Below are positions 1-9,728 of a DNA stretch of 64,000 bases, piece after piece (the stretch's first letter is position 1; each line of letters opens with the position of its first letter). A program made the translations under genes and the position numbers. The notes beneath the pieces are model-generated. The model saw only the letters and a program-made list of their open reading frames with translations, was not told the DNA's origin and did not search any database. Source of the stretch: UBA1858 sp045106935 (lineage in GTDB: Bacteria; Pseudomonadota; Gammaproteobacteria; UBA4575); NCBI GenBank assembly GCA_045106935.1, contig JBGCFN010000016.1, positions 1-64,000 of the forward strand, written 5' to 3'.

Positions 1-714
1 TTCAAGTAGTTTAGGGAAAACCCAACTACCAAATTCATCTGGATCAATGTCATTAATTTCAGATAAATTCTTTTCTTCTAAAAATATCGTTAGATGCTTA
101 TCCAAAAATTCTTCTTGAAAATAAAGCGGTTTAGGATGGTTAATAGCACGCTCACATAACATCTGCTCATGATATTCATCTGCACGAATATAAAGGATTA
201 AAGTATTTTCAGATAACACTTCATAGACACTTGGATCATTTAGCTCGCACAGACTTCCTCCCGCATCATTCAAGAAGTTTGGATAGCCGTATATATTTCT
301 TGCTTTACCTATAAACTCAGGCACATCAAGCATTGCGTAAATTTCTGCTTGCCTATGCAAGAATTGACGCCGTTTAAACTCAGATAATTCAAGCCCACCC
401 AAAGAGGCATTACCCACCTTCCCAAGAAACGTGGACACTGGATCAAGATTATTTACAGTGATATTACTGCATATATAGATAGAATCAGTGCGTAGCAAAT
501 CAGCCAAAAAATCCACATTCATTGCCTTGGCTTTTATATTATCTAAAATAGGCTCCTCTAAATATTTAGTGCCAATACGGTAATCACCAGAGTAGTGAAA
601 CCATTTTGACCTATCTAACTTATTAGCCAGTGTTGTTTTGCCCACACCAGACATACCAAGTAGCGTGATCGCTTTGTTATCTAAAGATTTAAAGTTATTC
701 GATGTAAGTTTCAT
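1..714 (-). CDS. P-loop ATPase of unknown role, 3' part cut off by the window edge
   Basis: Reading the minus strand from the ATG at 714 gives 238 codons with no stop before the window edge, so the C-terminus is missing. Residues about 20-33 hold a Walker A loop, G-M-S-G-V-G-K-T-T followed by L-A-N-K-L, of the kind found in small kinases and AAA-type ATPases. The rest reads as a soluble protein without membrane segments or signal peptide; it contains Y-S-G-D-Y-R-I-G-T-K-Y soon after the loop, which may help bind substrate. I recognise no named family; similar proteins are usually annotated only as ATPase. It lies 79 bp downstream of the RND permease gene on the same strand, with no terminator that I can see between them. 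A deoxynucleoside-kinase-like or adenylylsulfate-kinase-like role is possible but unsupported. Confidence 0.75.
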   Translation of the reverse strand, partial: MKLTSNNFKSLDNKAITLLGMSGVGKTTLANKLDRSKWFHYSGDYRIGTKYLEEPILDNIKAKAMNVDFLADLLRTDSIYICSNITVNNLDPVSTFLGKVGNASLGGLELSEFKRRQFLHRQAEIYAMLDVPEFIGKARNIYGYPNFLNDAGGSLCELNDPSVYEVLSENTLILYIRADEYHEQMLCERAINHPKPLYFQEEFLDKHLTIFLEEKNLSEINDIDPDEFGSWVFPKLLE

Positions 715-793
715 TTTACTAATCACTGATACCAAGCGCTTAATAGTAGCAGCTTAGACAATAATTAAAAGAACAACTTTATTGCCGCAACAC

Positions 794-3700
794 CTATACA
801 CGTTTTAAAACACGCTCATAAGTAACTCTTCTGAGATCGTCTAGTACCATATAAAAACATGGGACGACAACCAAGATCAGTATCGTGGCGAAAATCAAAC
901 CGAACCCCAAACTCACCGCCATTGGCGACAAGAAAGCAGTTTGCCCGCTAGCAAAAAATATCAACGGTGAAATTCCTAAAAATGTCGTGATTGTTGTTAG
1001 CATGATCGGCCTAATCCTAACTCGCCCCGCATCCATAACAGCATCAAAACAAGCAACTCCTCTCGCTCTCTGCTTTTTCGCAAAATCTACAAGAATTAAT
1101 GAATCATTCACCACAATTCCAGTTAATGCTAAAAACCCAATCATAGATAAGAACTGGAGATTATAATCAAATATCATATGACCAATAATCACTCCTACGA
1201 TTGCAAAGGGAATAGCCAACATAATCACAAAAGGATCTAACAACGATTTAAATAATGCTGCCAATATAAAAAATATAATGGCTAGCGAAATGATTAGTAC
1301 ATCAATCATATCGTTAAAGGAGTCATTCGCCTCTTTCTTTTCACCTAAAAATAATAATTGATTTTGTGACTTCTCATCCATTAGCCTTGAAAATTCTAAT
1401 GCGATCAAATCATTTACTTCTAATGGCGTCGTAGTTTCCAAATTTACTTCTGCTGTAACAATTGCCAATCGCTGCGCATCTCGGCGTAATATCGTTCCTA
1501 GGCCTCGCTCTAAACTTATATTAGCCACCTCTCCAAGATACACTGTTCGACCACCACTCAAGGTAATAGGAAGACTGCCGAGACTAGCACTGTTTTTTCG
1601 TAATGAATCTGGGTATATCACCCGCACTGGATACCTATCTTCTTTCCAGTTGACGTGAGTGACTTCAAGACCAACAAAACCTGTACGCACAGCATTAGAC
1701 AATTCTGCCTGCGTTAATCCTAGATTTCTGCCACGCTCATTCAACGTATATTGATACTCTAACTTCCCTGGCTCCAAGTCCTGTCTGACATCTTTTACTC
1801 CGGGCACTCTCTTCAGGAAATTAGCAATTTTACTGGAATCGTTGATTAGCCCATCAATATCTTCTCCCACAACACCTACCTCAATATCTGAACCAGAAGG
1901 CCCACCCTGAGGGCGTAGAATAGAAAATCTTTGTACGCCAGCCACTGCTTGCAATTCCGAACGTATCGCTTCAATGATTTTTTCAGTGCTACGATCACGC
2001 GTTCCTTCTGTCTTGAATTTTAGATTTACTACTGGCGAGATGTATTTTTCAATAATTGTTTTTGGTGCCGTTTTTTCAAGGTCTATAAACACCTGCACAT
2101 AATGACTGCCCATTTTTAATCGATTAAAGTCAATTAAAATAACACCGACATTCGTTAACATTGTTTTAAGCTCATCCTGCACTAGCACTGCATTAATTTT
2201 CTCTTCAATTCGTTGTGCTAATTCAGTGGAGTCTTCAACACTATAAGTATTCGGTGCTTCGATATTTATTAGAAATTGCCCGATCTCTACGTTACCAAAT
2301 TGATTATAAGGCAAGCGTGTTTGCGCATAGGTCAATATCACTGACAACACTGCAATCGTCATCACTGACACTAAATATCGATTATTTAACGCCCATTTTA
2401 ATAAAGACAAGTATTTATCTAATGCCTTGCTCCAAAATGGATTCGTTTTTGGCTTGTTCTTCTTGATTCGCAGAAATTCAGCTGAATGAGCAGGCAGTAT
2501 CACAAAGGCTTCTATTAACGATCCAATTAATGCGGCACTGACTACCACAGGTATGACTTCTATAAACTTCCCCAGCGTTCCACTGACCCCAAACATAGGC
2601 AGAAAAGCCGCCACTGTTGTGCAAGTGGATGCCACTACCGGCCAAAAAACCTCCTTGCCTCCGATCAATGCTGCTTGATCACGCGCAACACCATTTTCCA
2701 TGTGACGATAAACATTTTCAGTCACAATGATAGCGTCATCTACAATCATTCCTAGCGCAATTAAGAACGCAAACAAAGAAATCATATTAATTGTATATCC
2801 AAGATAATGAATCAATATGATCGCCACAAGAAAAGAAACTGGAATGCCAAGTGCTGTGATAAATGCTACTCTAAAATTCAAAAATATATATAAAGAAATA
2901 AGCACTAACACCAAGCCAACCACGCCTGAAGACATGACTGTTTCCAATCTATTTTTGACATAAATTGATAAGTCACTAAATAAGCCCGCCTTCATTCCCA
3001 GTGGAAGATTCTTTTGCAAATTCGCTGTGTATTGCTTGACAGCTTCTGCTACATCAATGGTTGATGCACTTGCGGTTTTGGTCACCGTCAAATTAACAGA
3101 TGGCTCCCCATTAAAACGACCAATAGTTTTTGCTTCTTCCAGACGAAGAGTGACTTCAGCTATTTCAGATAACGTTAATTGCCCGCCACCAGAATTACTT
3201 CGCAATACCAAGTTGCCGACACCTTTCGCATTAGGCGCCACTCCCATTCCGCGAAGTAGAATATCCCCTTCTGCTGATTGCAAAGAACCACCTGGTAAAT
3301 CTTGCAAGTTCCCCATTAATGCATCTTGAATTTCATTCAGTGATACATTACGCGCCGCCATTTCATGAGGGTCGACAATCACCCATAGCTCCCACTCTTG
3401 ATCTCCGGCAATTCCTACACTCGCTACGCCAGGTATACCAAGTATTTCTCTCCGGACATTCTCAGCAGTTTCATACAGAACACCCAGTTCTGTAGAACCA
3501 TACAACGTCACACTAATGACTGGGAAACGTGTTTTTAATCGGCTTATTTCTGGTGTCTCAGCTTGAATTGGAAAATCATCAATTGTATCCACCACCGAAC
3601 GAACTTCTCGCAGAAATTCATCAACATCTACGTCAGTCTTTAATTTTATTTCTATTTTAGATAATCCTTCCGAACTTTCAGAAGTCACTACATCTACATC

Positions 3701-3925
3701 AGGAAGCGTTTCTATTTCTTCTTCAATTAATATTGTTATCTGTTTTTCAATTTCTTCGGGAGGCGCACCTTCATACTCCGTAATTATTCTTACTAGATCT
3801 AAATCAACAATTGGAAACATTTCTTGCGGCATGCTGCGCCATGACAATACGCCCGCAATCACAATAATGACTAATAGGAGATTAACTATTAATGCATTAC
3901 GAATCGAAAACTGAACAATACCCAT
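794..3925 (-). CDS. Efflux RND transporter permease (AcrB/HAE-like)
   Basis: Inner-membrane proton-driven drug/metabolite exporter, 1043 residues, the normal length for the RND family. It has the expected plan: TM1 near residues 10-28, a large periplasmic loop, TM2-6 around 330-480, a second periplasmic loop, and TM7-12 to the end. The TM4 proton-relay pair is V-D-D at 395-397. In TM10 the sequence is V-V-N-D-S-L where AcrB has its lysine (K940), so the relay differs from AcrB and resembles other RND subgroups. It follows its adaptor gene by 12 bp on the same strand and is surely co-transcribed with it. No TolC-type outer-membrane factor is in this window, so the pump must borrow one encoded elsewhere. 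Substrate cannot be read from sequence; antimicrobial export is the family default, and heavy-metal transport is less likely because no metal-binding loop is visible. Confidence 0.93.
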   Translation of the reverse strand: MGIVQFSIRNALIVNLLLVIIVIAGVLSWRSMPQEMFPIVDLDLVRIITEYEGAPPEEIEKQITILIEEEIETLPDVDVVTSESSEGLSKIEIKLKTDVDVDEFLREVRSVVDTIDDFPIQAETPEISRLKTRFPVISVTLYGSTELGVLYETAENVRREILGIPGVASVGIAGDQEWELWVIVDPHEMAARNVSLNEIQDALMGNLQDLPGGSLQSAEGDILLRGMGVAPNAKGVGNLVLRSNSGGGQLTLSEIAEVTLRLEEAKTIGRFNGEPSVNLTVTKTASASTIDVAEAVKQYTANLQKNLPLGMKAGLFSDLSIYVKNRLETVMSSGVVGLVLVLISLYIFLNFRVAFITALGIPVSFLVAIILIHYLGYTINMISLFAFLIALGMIVDDAIIVTENVYRHMENGVARDQAALIGGKEVFWPVVASTCTTVAAFLPMFGVSGTLGKFIEVIPVVVSAALIGSLIEAFVILPAHSAEFLRIKKNKPKTNPFWSKALDKYLSLLKWALNNRYLVSVMTIAVLSVILTYAQTRLPYNQFGNVEIGQFLINIEAPNTYSVEDSTELAQRIEEKINAVLVQDELKTMLTNVGVILIDFNRLKMGSHYVQVFIDLEKTAPKTIIEKYISPVVNLKFKTEGTRDRSTEKIIEAIRSELQAVAGVQRFSILRPQGGPSGSDIEVGVVGEDIDGLINDSSKIANFLKRVPGVKDVRQDLEPGKLEYQYTLNERGRNLGLTQAELSNAVRTGFVGLEVTHVNWKEDRYPVRVIYPDSLRKNSASLGSLPITLSGGRTVYLGEVANISLERGLGTILRRDAQRLAIVTAEVNLETTTPLEVNDLIALEFSRLMDEKSQNQLLFLGEKKEANDSFNDMIDVLIISLAIIFFILAALFKSLLDPFVIMLAIPFAIVGVIIGHMIFDYNLQFLSMIGFLALTGIVVNDSLILVDFAKKQRARGVACFDAVMDAGRVRIRPIMLTTITTFLGISPLIFFASGQTAFLSPMAVSLGFGLIFATILILVVVPCFYMVLDDLRRVTYERVLKRV

Positions 3926-3937
3926 ATGTGCAATTCT

Positions 3938-5131
3938 TTATTCAGTAACGACTTGTTGGCCATCAGACAAGGAACTTACATCTCGCACAATAACTTGTTG
4001 CCCTACTTCTATGCCACTTAGCATCACCACTTCATCCCCAATACGGCGCCCCAATTGAACGGGCAATTGTTTAATAACATTTTCTACCACTGTATAAACA
4101 TAGGCTTTACCATGAAGATTCAACACTGCTGACACTGGTATCAGTGTTGACAATGCTTGAGCTGACAATGGTAGTGATGCAACCGCAAGTAGCCCTGCTT
4201 GCGCATTATTATTGGGTACACGCACACGAATCTGGTGAGTATTCGTATTGATATCTGGATCAATCTGTAACGCCACGATTTCACCTTTAACAATAATGCC
4301 ATTCACGGTGACATCAACCATTTGCTTTAACTTCAGTTCTGCAATGACTTCTCCACGCACATCTAATTGAACATCAAATTCGGTGGCATCTACTAAAGTT
4401 AACGCGACTTGGTTTGCGTTGACAAAATCACCTTCATCAATAAAGACTTCATTGACAACACCGGCAAAGGGAGCGATTAAAGTCGTCCGTTCAAGGTTAC
4501 GTTTAGCTATATCACGTTGAGCTTTTTTCATGCGCACACGCGCATTATTAGTGGCAACAGAATAATTTAAACGCGCTACTTCTGACTGCAAATCAAATAC
4601 TCGCTGTCTTGCACTATCTAGCTGAGACTGAGCAATAAGGCTTCGACCTACCAAACTCTTTAAACGTTGTTCTTCTTGCTGTTGCAATTCGAGATTATTT
4701 TTGGCGTATTTGAGTAAGTCTCTGTCTCGCCCAACACCTTGTTCTTCAATGCTGAGTTCTGCGGCGACCTGCTGTAATTGATCTTGATAATCAGCACCAT
4801 CTAACTTCATCAACACACTTCCCATGCTCACTTTTTCACCAGGCTCAACCTTTCTAGCAATCACTTTACCCGCTACTTCATAACGGATTTGCGCTGTTTT
4901 TATTGGTTGCAGCCGGCCAGTCACTTGCTCATATGGCTGTACTGTTCGTTCAATCACTGTCCCAAGAGTTACTTTTATGGGCGCTAATTGTTCAAGTTTT
5001 GCCACGGGCTGCGGCTTCGTTAATATCAATAACCATATAATAATAATGGCTATAAGGACGATGCCTAAAATTAAACCAAACTGTGTCAAAACAGCACCTT
5101 TCTGCTGTTTATGCTTTATAATCCTGTCCAT
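3938..5131 (-). CDS. RND efflux periplasmic adaptor (membrane fusion protein)
   Basis: 397-residue HlyD/AcrA-family adaptor that couples the adjacent RND permease to an outer-membrane channel. A charged N-terminus is followed by one hydrophobic helix at about residues 17-38 (I-I-I-I-W-L-L-I-L) that acts as an uncleaved inner-membrane anchor; there is no lipobox cysteine. Then come a biotinyl/lipoyl-like half (V-A-G-K-V-I, V-E-P-G-E-K-V), a long helical hairpin rich in Q, E and R at about 115-215, the second half-motif (I-A-P-F-A-G-V-V), and the beta-barrel and membrane-proximal domains. First gene of the two-gene pump operon, divergent from lptD with 146 bp between the starts, so both promoters must sit in that gap. 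No regulator gene of TetR or MarR type adjoins it. Confidence 0.92.
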   Translation of the reverse strand: MDRIIKHKQQKGAVLTQFGLILGIVLIAIIIIWLLILTKPQPVAKLEQLAPIKVTLGTVIERTVQPYEQVTGRLQPIKTAQIRYEVAGKVIARKVEPGEKVSMGSVLMKLDGADYQDQLQQVAAELSIEEQGVGRDRDLLKYAKNNLELQQQEEQRLKSLVGRSLIAQSQLDSARQRVFDLQSEVARLNYSVATNNARVRMKKAQRDIAKRNLERTTLIAPFAGVVNEVFIDEGDFVNANQVALTLVDATEFDVQLDVRGEVIAELKLKQMVDVTVNGIIVKGEIVALQIDPDINTNTHQIRVRVPNNNAQAGLLAVASLPLSAQALSTLIPVSAVLNLHGKAYVYTVVENVIKQLPVQLGRRIGDEVVMLSGIEVGQQVIVRDVSSLSDGQQVVTE

Positions 5132-5277
5132 TGACGTAGCTATGTTCCTTGAGTGGTGTTTTTCACAATTTGGACGTATCCAACTCGGTTTGACATTTAT
5201 TTATAGCAATAAGTTTAAGTCAATCTGTATGAGTCATTCTCCAACTACTAATAACTATAAGAAACTACACAGATTAC

Positions 5278-7437
5278 ATGCACCTGCGCGCACTTATTCT
5301 CACTTGTCTATGCGTTTATTGCAGCAACCTATTGGCAGAAGATTCCCAATGGCGTCAATGCGGCAGACAACCCAGCAAGCATAAAATCACAAGCCCATCT
5401 AGTCCTGACCTTGTAACTGATGATAGCCGTCGTGTACACCTATTTCGCATAGATCAAGATGTTCACGCTGATCGCGTACAGTACTCTGAGAAAGGAAAAA
5501 AAGCAGTGGCGACCGGCAACGTGTTACTGCGTGACCCAGATCTGGATATTACTTCTGAACGAGTCGACTACTGGACGGAAGATGAAACCGCTAAAGCTGA
5601 AAATGTGCGTTATTGGTACCACCCTTCTCACGGAAGTGGTACAGCAGATAAAGCGGAACGCGTTTCACAAGATGTCGTTAAACTAGAAAATGCTACCTAC
5701 TCTAGTTGCGACTTTGAAGATCGTGATTGGGAACTTAAGGCAGCCAAAGCAACACTAGATAGAGAAAAAAGTGTTGGTACAGCCAGAAATGTGACCGCAA
5801 AATTTAAAGGCGTACCATTTTTCTATACCCCTTGGATGAGCTTTCCTTTAAATAATGAACGTAAAACAGGCCTACTTGCCCCTGTGTTTGGTCGCAGTAG
5901 TAATTCAGGTATTGATATTGAAACTCCGTTTTATTGGAACATAGCCCCTCACAGAGATGCATTATTTACACCTCGCTATTTATCTAAAAGAGGCGTGCAA
6001 TTAGGAGGGAAAGGTCGCTATCTGAATGACAATAATTATGGTGAACTAAATTTACAATATTTAGATGATAGAAATTTTGACGATGACCGATATCTAGCTT
6101 CATTTAAGCATGAGCACAAAAATCTGTTTGGTGAGAATATTCGTGCTTTTCTACTCTATAACAAAGTTTCTGATGATGACTACTTCGAAGACTTAGGTGA
6201 CTCCATTGGTGTAACTAGTACGCAGCAATTAGAACGCCGAGGTGATTTATCTTATTCAGGCAGCCATCTTGGCGGTTCTTGGGGTGGTTTAGTCCGCTTG
6301 CAACAATTTCAGATCGTAGATAGTGACAGACTTTCCTCTAGCGACCCCTACAAGTTACTGCCCCAAATTCACCTGTCAAATTCATTCACCAATCTCCCCG
6401 CAGGATTTGAGTTCAGTAGTGCAAACCACTGGACAGCGTTTGAACATGACGACCGAATTGAAGGCGATCGTTTACATCTATCCACAGAAATATCGCGCCC
6501 ATGGACAACACCTGGGTTTTTTATCACGCCATCGATGCGCTTCATGCATACATCATACGACCTATCCAGCACTGATAACCACAATAGCCCAACACGCACA
6601 TTACCAAGCTTTTCTTTAGATAGTGGATTGATATTTGAACGTGACATTGCCAATAGTCATACTCGCCACACCTTAGAGCCACGTTTATATTATCTTTACA
6701 CGCCAGAGCGCGATCAATCAGACATCCCATTATTTGATACGGGTGAATATGAGTTTAGTTTTGCTCAATTATTTCGCAGCAATAGATTCACCGGTAGCGA
6801 TAGAATTGCCGACGCAAATCAACTCACCGCTGCACTGACCACTCGCTTTATCAATCAACATACTGGCAATGAATTATTACGTGCAAGCTTAGGACAAATA
6901 TTTTATTTCAGAGATCGTGATGTCATGTTAAGAAATACCGAAGATGACGATGATTCTTACTCCAATCTTGCTGGAGAACTACAGATTAGTATCAGTGATC
7001 GTTGGGAAGCCATTTCGGCAGCCTTATGGGACCCACAGGAAGACGAATTTAATCGAACTAATGTTCGACTTCAGTATCGAAGTGCTAATAACTTTATTTT
7101 CAACATTGGACATCGCTTCCGTCGCGAAGATTTTTCTCAGTCGGATATCTCCTTCATATATCCCATTAATGAGCAATGGAGAGCGGTGGGACGCTGGAAC
7201 TATGACTTCAAAGAAAATCGTGACTTAGATCTATTAGGTGGACTCGAATATGACACTTGCTGTTGGAAAATAAGTTTTGCCGCACGTCGATTTACCAATG
7301 ATAGTGAAGGTGACTACAACAACAGTATCGAAGTCCAATTAACATTAAAAGGGTTAACCTCACTGGGGTCGCCACTCACCGATCAATTACAACGAAATAT
7401 CAGAGGCTATGAAGATCGCAACACTTTTAAATACTAA
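5278..7437 (+). CDS. lptD: LPS-assembly protein LptD
   Basis: Outer-membrane translocon that inserts lipopolysaccharide into the outer leaflet together with the lipoprotein LptE. 719 residues, slightly shorter than E. coli LptD (784). A signal peptide covers about residues 1-20 (ending L-L-A). An OstA/LptA-like jellyroll runs from about 50 to 165, with D-V-H-A-D-R-V-Q-Y near its start, and the rest is a beta-barrel rich in alternating aromatic strands. The cysteines needed for the two inter-domain disulphides are all present: C28, C144 and the adjacent pair C661-C662. The gene overlaps surA by 29 bp, which couples it to the periplasmic chaperone that folds LptD. It is divergent from the RND pump. 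The usual upstream partner djlA or the amgK/murU pair is not next to it. Confidence 0.97.
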   Translation: MHLRALILTCLCVYCSNLLAEDSQWRQCGRQPSKHKITSPSSPDLVTDDSRRVHLFRIDQDVHADRVQYSEKGKKAVATGNVLLRDPDLDITSERVDYWTEDETAKAENVRYWYHPSHGSGTADKAERVSQDVVKLENATYSSCDFEDRDWELKAAKATLDREKSVGTARNVTAKFKGVPFFYTPWMSFPLNNERKTGLLAPVFGRSSNSGIDIETPFYWNIAPHRDALFTPRYLSKRGVQLGGKGRYLNDNNYGELNLQYLDDRNFDDDRYLASFKHEHKNLFGENIRAFLLYNKVSDDDYFEDLGDSIGVTSTQQLERRGDLSYSGSHLGGSWGGLVRLQQFQIVDSDRLSSSDPYKLLPQIHLSNSFTNLPAGFEFSSANHWTAFEHDDRIEGDRLHLSTEISRPWTTPGFFITPSMRFMHTSYDLSSTDNHNSPTRTLPSFSLDSGLIFERDIANSHTRHTLEPRLYYLYTPERDQSDIPLFDTGEYEFSFAQLFRSNRFTGSDRIADANQLTAALTTRFINQHTGNELLRASLGQIFYFRDRDVMLRNTEDDDDSYSNLAGELQISISDRWEAISAALWDPQEDEFNRTNVRLQYRSANNFIFNIGHRFRREDFSQSDISFIYPINEQWRAVGRWNYDFKENRDLDLLGGLEYDTCCWKISFAARRFTNDSEGDYNNSIEVQLTLKGLTSLGSPLTDQLQRNIRGYEDRNTFKY

Positions 7438-8728
7438 ATTATTTTTACCAATACTCATTGGTATTTTTTGTTTATACATGAGCATTAATTCTGCTCAAGC
7501 CAGCCTTTTATTAGATCGGATTGTTGCAGTTGTTGAAAATGATGTCATTACTGCTAGCGAATTAAAAGAACGTATTAATGTTGTCAAAGCACAAGCGGGG
7601 GACCAGACCAACTTCCCAGATGAAGACGTATTTTCAGAACAGGTTCTTCAACGGATGATTGTTGAGCGTCTACAAGTAGATTGGGGTGAACGGCGTGGAA
7701 TTACTATCGATGATATATCCCTTGATCAAGCTATGCGAAACCTCGCAGAACGTAATCGATTAACATTAGACCAATTCCGCACCGCACTTCTTCAACAAGG
7801 GATTGATTACATTGCTTTTAGAAATCAAGTACGAACAGAAATGGCGATTGGCCAAGTAGTAAGACGCGCGGTTGAATCTAACATCCAAGTTTCACCAAGC
7901 GAAATTGATACATTATTAAAAAGCCAGCAAGGCTCACTAAATACCAACGCTGAATATAGAATCGCGCACATTTTAATTCAGCTACCTCAAGACCCAACAC
8001 CCAGCGATATTGATATCGCCACTCAAAAAATCGAAGACTTACACCAACGCGCTTCAGGTGGAGAGAGTTTCACACAACTCGCCATAGCAAACTCGCAAGC
8101 TCAAGATGCATTAGAAGGCGGAGACTTAGGCTGGCGTAATACAAATCAACTCCCAGATGTATTCTCTCGTCAACTAGCCAACATGAAACCTGGCGATATC
8201 AGTGATGTATTACGCAGTAGCAGTGGTTTCCATATCTTTAGAATTCTCGATATGCGTGGCAATGATCGCGTGATGGTTAATCAAGTCCTTGCTCGTCATA
8301 TATTGATCCGCACAAATGCTGTACGTACTGACGAACAAGTCAGGGAAGATTTAGATTCACTTCGCACGCGCATCCTCAATGGTGAAGATTTTGCAGAACT
8401 TGCACGCGCTCATTCTGAAGATCCTGGTAGCGGCACTAATGGTGGAGAACTTGGTTGGTCATCACCAAATGTATTTGCTCCAGCTTTTAAAGAAGTTATC
8501 GAATCTATCGCTTTAAACGATATTAGCGAACCATTCAAAACACAATTTGGTTGGCATATTTTGCAAGTCATGGATAAACGTGAACATGATAACTCAGATG
8601 AAGCACGTCGTACTCAAGCACGCGAATTCATACGACAACGCAAATTAAGCGAAGAGACTGAATTATGGTTACGCCAACTACGTGATGAAAGTTATGTAGA
8701 GAATCGGCTAACCGCAGACCCTCAATAA
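7409..8728 (+). CDS. surA: Periplasmic chaperone / peptidyl-prolyl isomerase SurA
   Basis: Chaperone that escorts outer-membrane proteins, notably LptD, through the periplasm. 439 residues, typical length. The signal peptide ends near residue 31 (S-A-Q-A, then S-L-L-L-D-R-I-V-A-V-V), which is the classic mature SurA start. After the N-terminal chaperone domain come two parvulin rotamase domains, about 175-280 (A-H-I-L-I-Q-L ... G-G-D-L-G-W) and 292-392 (R-H-I-L-I-R ... G-G-E-L-G-W). The start lies inside the end of lptD, and G-A-G-G four bases before the ATG serves as ribosome site, so translation is probably coupled. pdxA follows after 21 bp. The gene pair and order match E. coli lptD-surA-pdxA. 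Confidence 0.97.
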   Translation: MKIATLLNTKLFLPILIGIFCLYMSINSAQASLLLDRIVAVVENDVITASELKERINVVKAQAGDQTNFPDEDVFSEQVLQRMIVERLQVDWGERRGITIDDISLDQAMRNLAERNRLTLDQFRTALLQQGIDYIAFRNQVRTEMAIGQVVRRAVESNIQVSPSEIDTLLKSQQGSLNTNAEYRIAHILIQLPQDPTPSDIDIATQKIEDLHQRASGGESFTQLAIANSQAQDALEGGDLGWRNTNQLPDVFSRQLANMKPGDISDVLRSSSGFHIFRILDMRGNDRVMVNQVLARHILIRTNAVRTDEQVREDLDSLRTRILNGEDFAELARAHSEDPGSGTNGGELGWSSPNVFAPAFKEVIESIALNDISEPFKTQFGWHILQVMDKREHDNSDEARRTQAREFIRQRKLSEETELWLRQLRDESYVENRLTADPQ

Positions 8729-8749
8729 TCAGTAAAGTATTCTCCTTGC

Positions 8750-9712
8750 ATGAGTCATTTACCTCTCGCCATCACTGCTGGAGAACCTTCGGGCATTGGA
8801 TTTGATATCATCTTACAATCCGCCGCTAAGCTATCTGACTGTATAGTTATCGCTGACGGTAACGAACTGTTGAAACGCGCACAGCTTTTGAATCTAGCTA
8901 TCGAGCTTTGCGAACAGGAACCTAAATCACCTTCACAGCTTAGAATCAAACATGTCCCTGTCACAGAAAATGTTGAATGCGGACAACTAAACGCTAGCAA
9001 CTCAGCATACGTTTTATCCTGCTTAGATGAAGCACTACGCGGCATAGCAGCCGGTGAATATTCTGCTATGGTAACAGCCCCATTGCATAAGGGTGTCATC
9101 AATGAAGCAAACATACCTTTTACAGGACATACAGAATATTTAGCAGAACACACCCATTCTGAAGTCGTGATGTTACTCGTTGCGGACCAGGTTCGCGTTG
9201 CTCTTGCAACAACTCACTTACCTCTCAGTCAAGTATCAAAATCCATTACCCCAGAGTTATTGAAAAAGAAAATAACCATTTTAAACCAAGATTTGATTAA
9301 TAAATTTGGTATTAAAAACCCACGCATTGGCGTATGTGGTCTAAATCCGCATGCAGGCGAACAGGGGCATTTAGGTAGGGAAGAAATAGAAATTATTGAA
9401 CCAGCACTCCACGACCTAAAAATATCAGGCATCAATGTCACTGGGCCGTTTCCTGCGGATACAATCTTTACGCCAAAACAGCTACAATTGGTTGATGCTG
9501 TATTTGCCATGTATCATGACCAAGGCTTACCCACACTGAAACATATTGGTTTTGGAAATGCTGTGAACACTACATTAGGTTTGCCCATCGTACGGACATC
9601 CGTAGATCACGGCACTGCACTTGATCTTGCAGGCACCGGAAAGTCGGACGCAGGCAGTCTGCTCGCTGCTGTTGAACTAGCGCGCATACAAGTGAATAGT
9701 AAAATTAAATAA
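8750..9712 (+). CDS. pdxA: 4-hydroxythreonine-4-phosphate dehydrogenase
   Basis: NAD-dependent oxidation of 4-phosphohydroxy-L-threonine in the DXP-dependent pyridoxal phosphate pathway; cytosolic homodimer with a divalent metal. 320 residues, usual for PdxA. Visible family landmarks are I-T-A-G-E-P-S-G-I-G at the N-terminus, G-H-T-E at 126-129 (H127 a metal ligand), N-P-H-A-G-E at 199-204, and M-Y-H-D-Q-G at 254-259 (H256 a metal ligand), followed by the substrate loop ending in D-H-G-T-A. In E. coli pdxA is followed directly by rsmA, but here three other genes intervene before rsmA. Confidence 0.96.
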   Translation: MSHLPLAITAGEPSGIGFDIILQSAAKLSDCIVIADGNELLKRAQLLNLAIELCEQEPKSPSQLRIKHVPVTENVECGQLNASNSAYVLSCLDEALRGIAAGEYSAMVTAPLHKGVINEANIPFTGHTEYLAEHTHSEVVMLLVADQVRVALATTHLPLSQVSKSITPELLKKKITILNQDLINKFGIKNPRIGVCGLNPHAGEQGHLGREEIEIIEPALHDLKISGINVTGPFPADTIFTPKQLQLVDAVFAMYHDQGLPTLKHIGFGNAVNTTLGLPIVRTSVDHGTALDLAGTGKSDAGSLLAAVELARIQVNSKIK

Positions 9713-9728
9713 CACAAATATTACTCGA

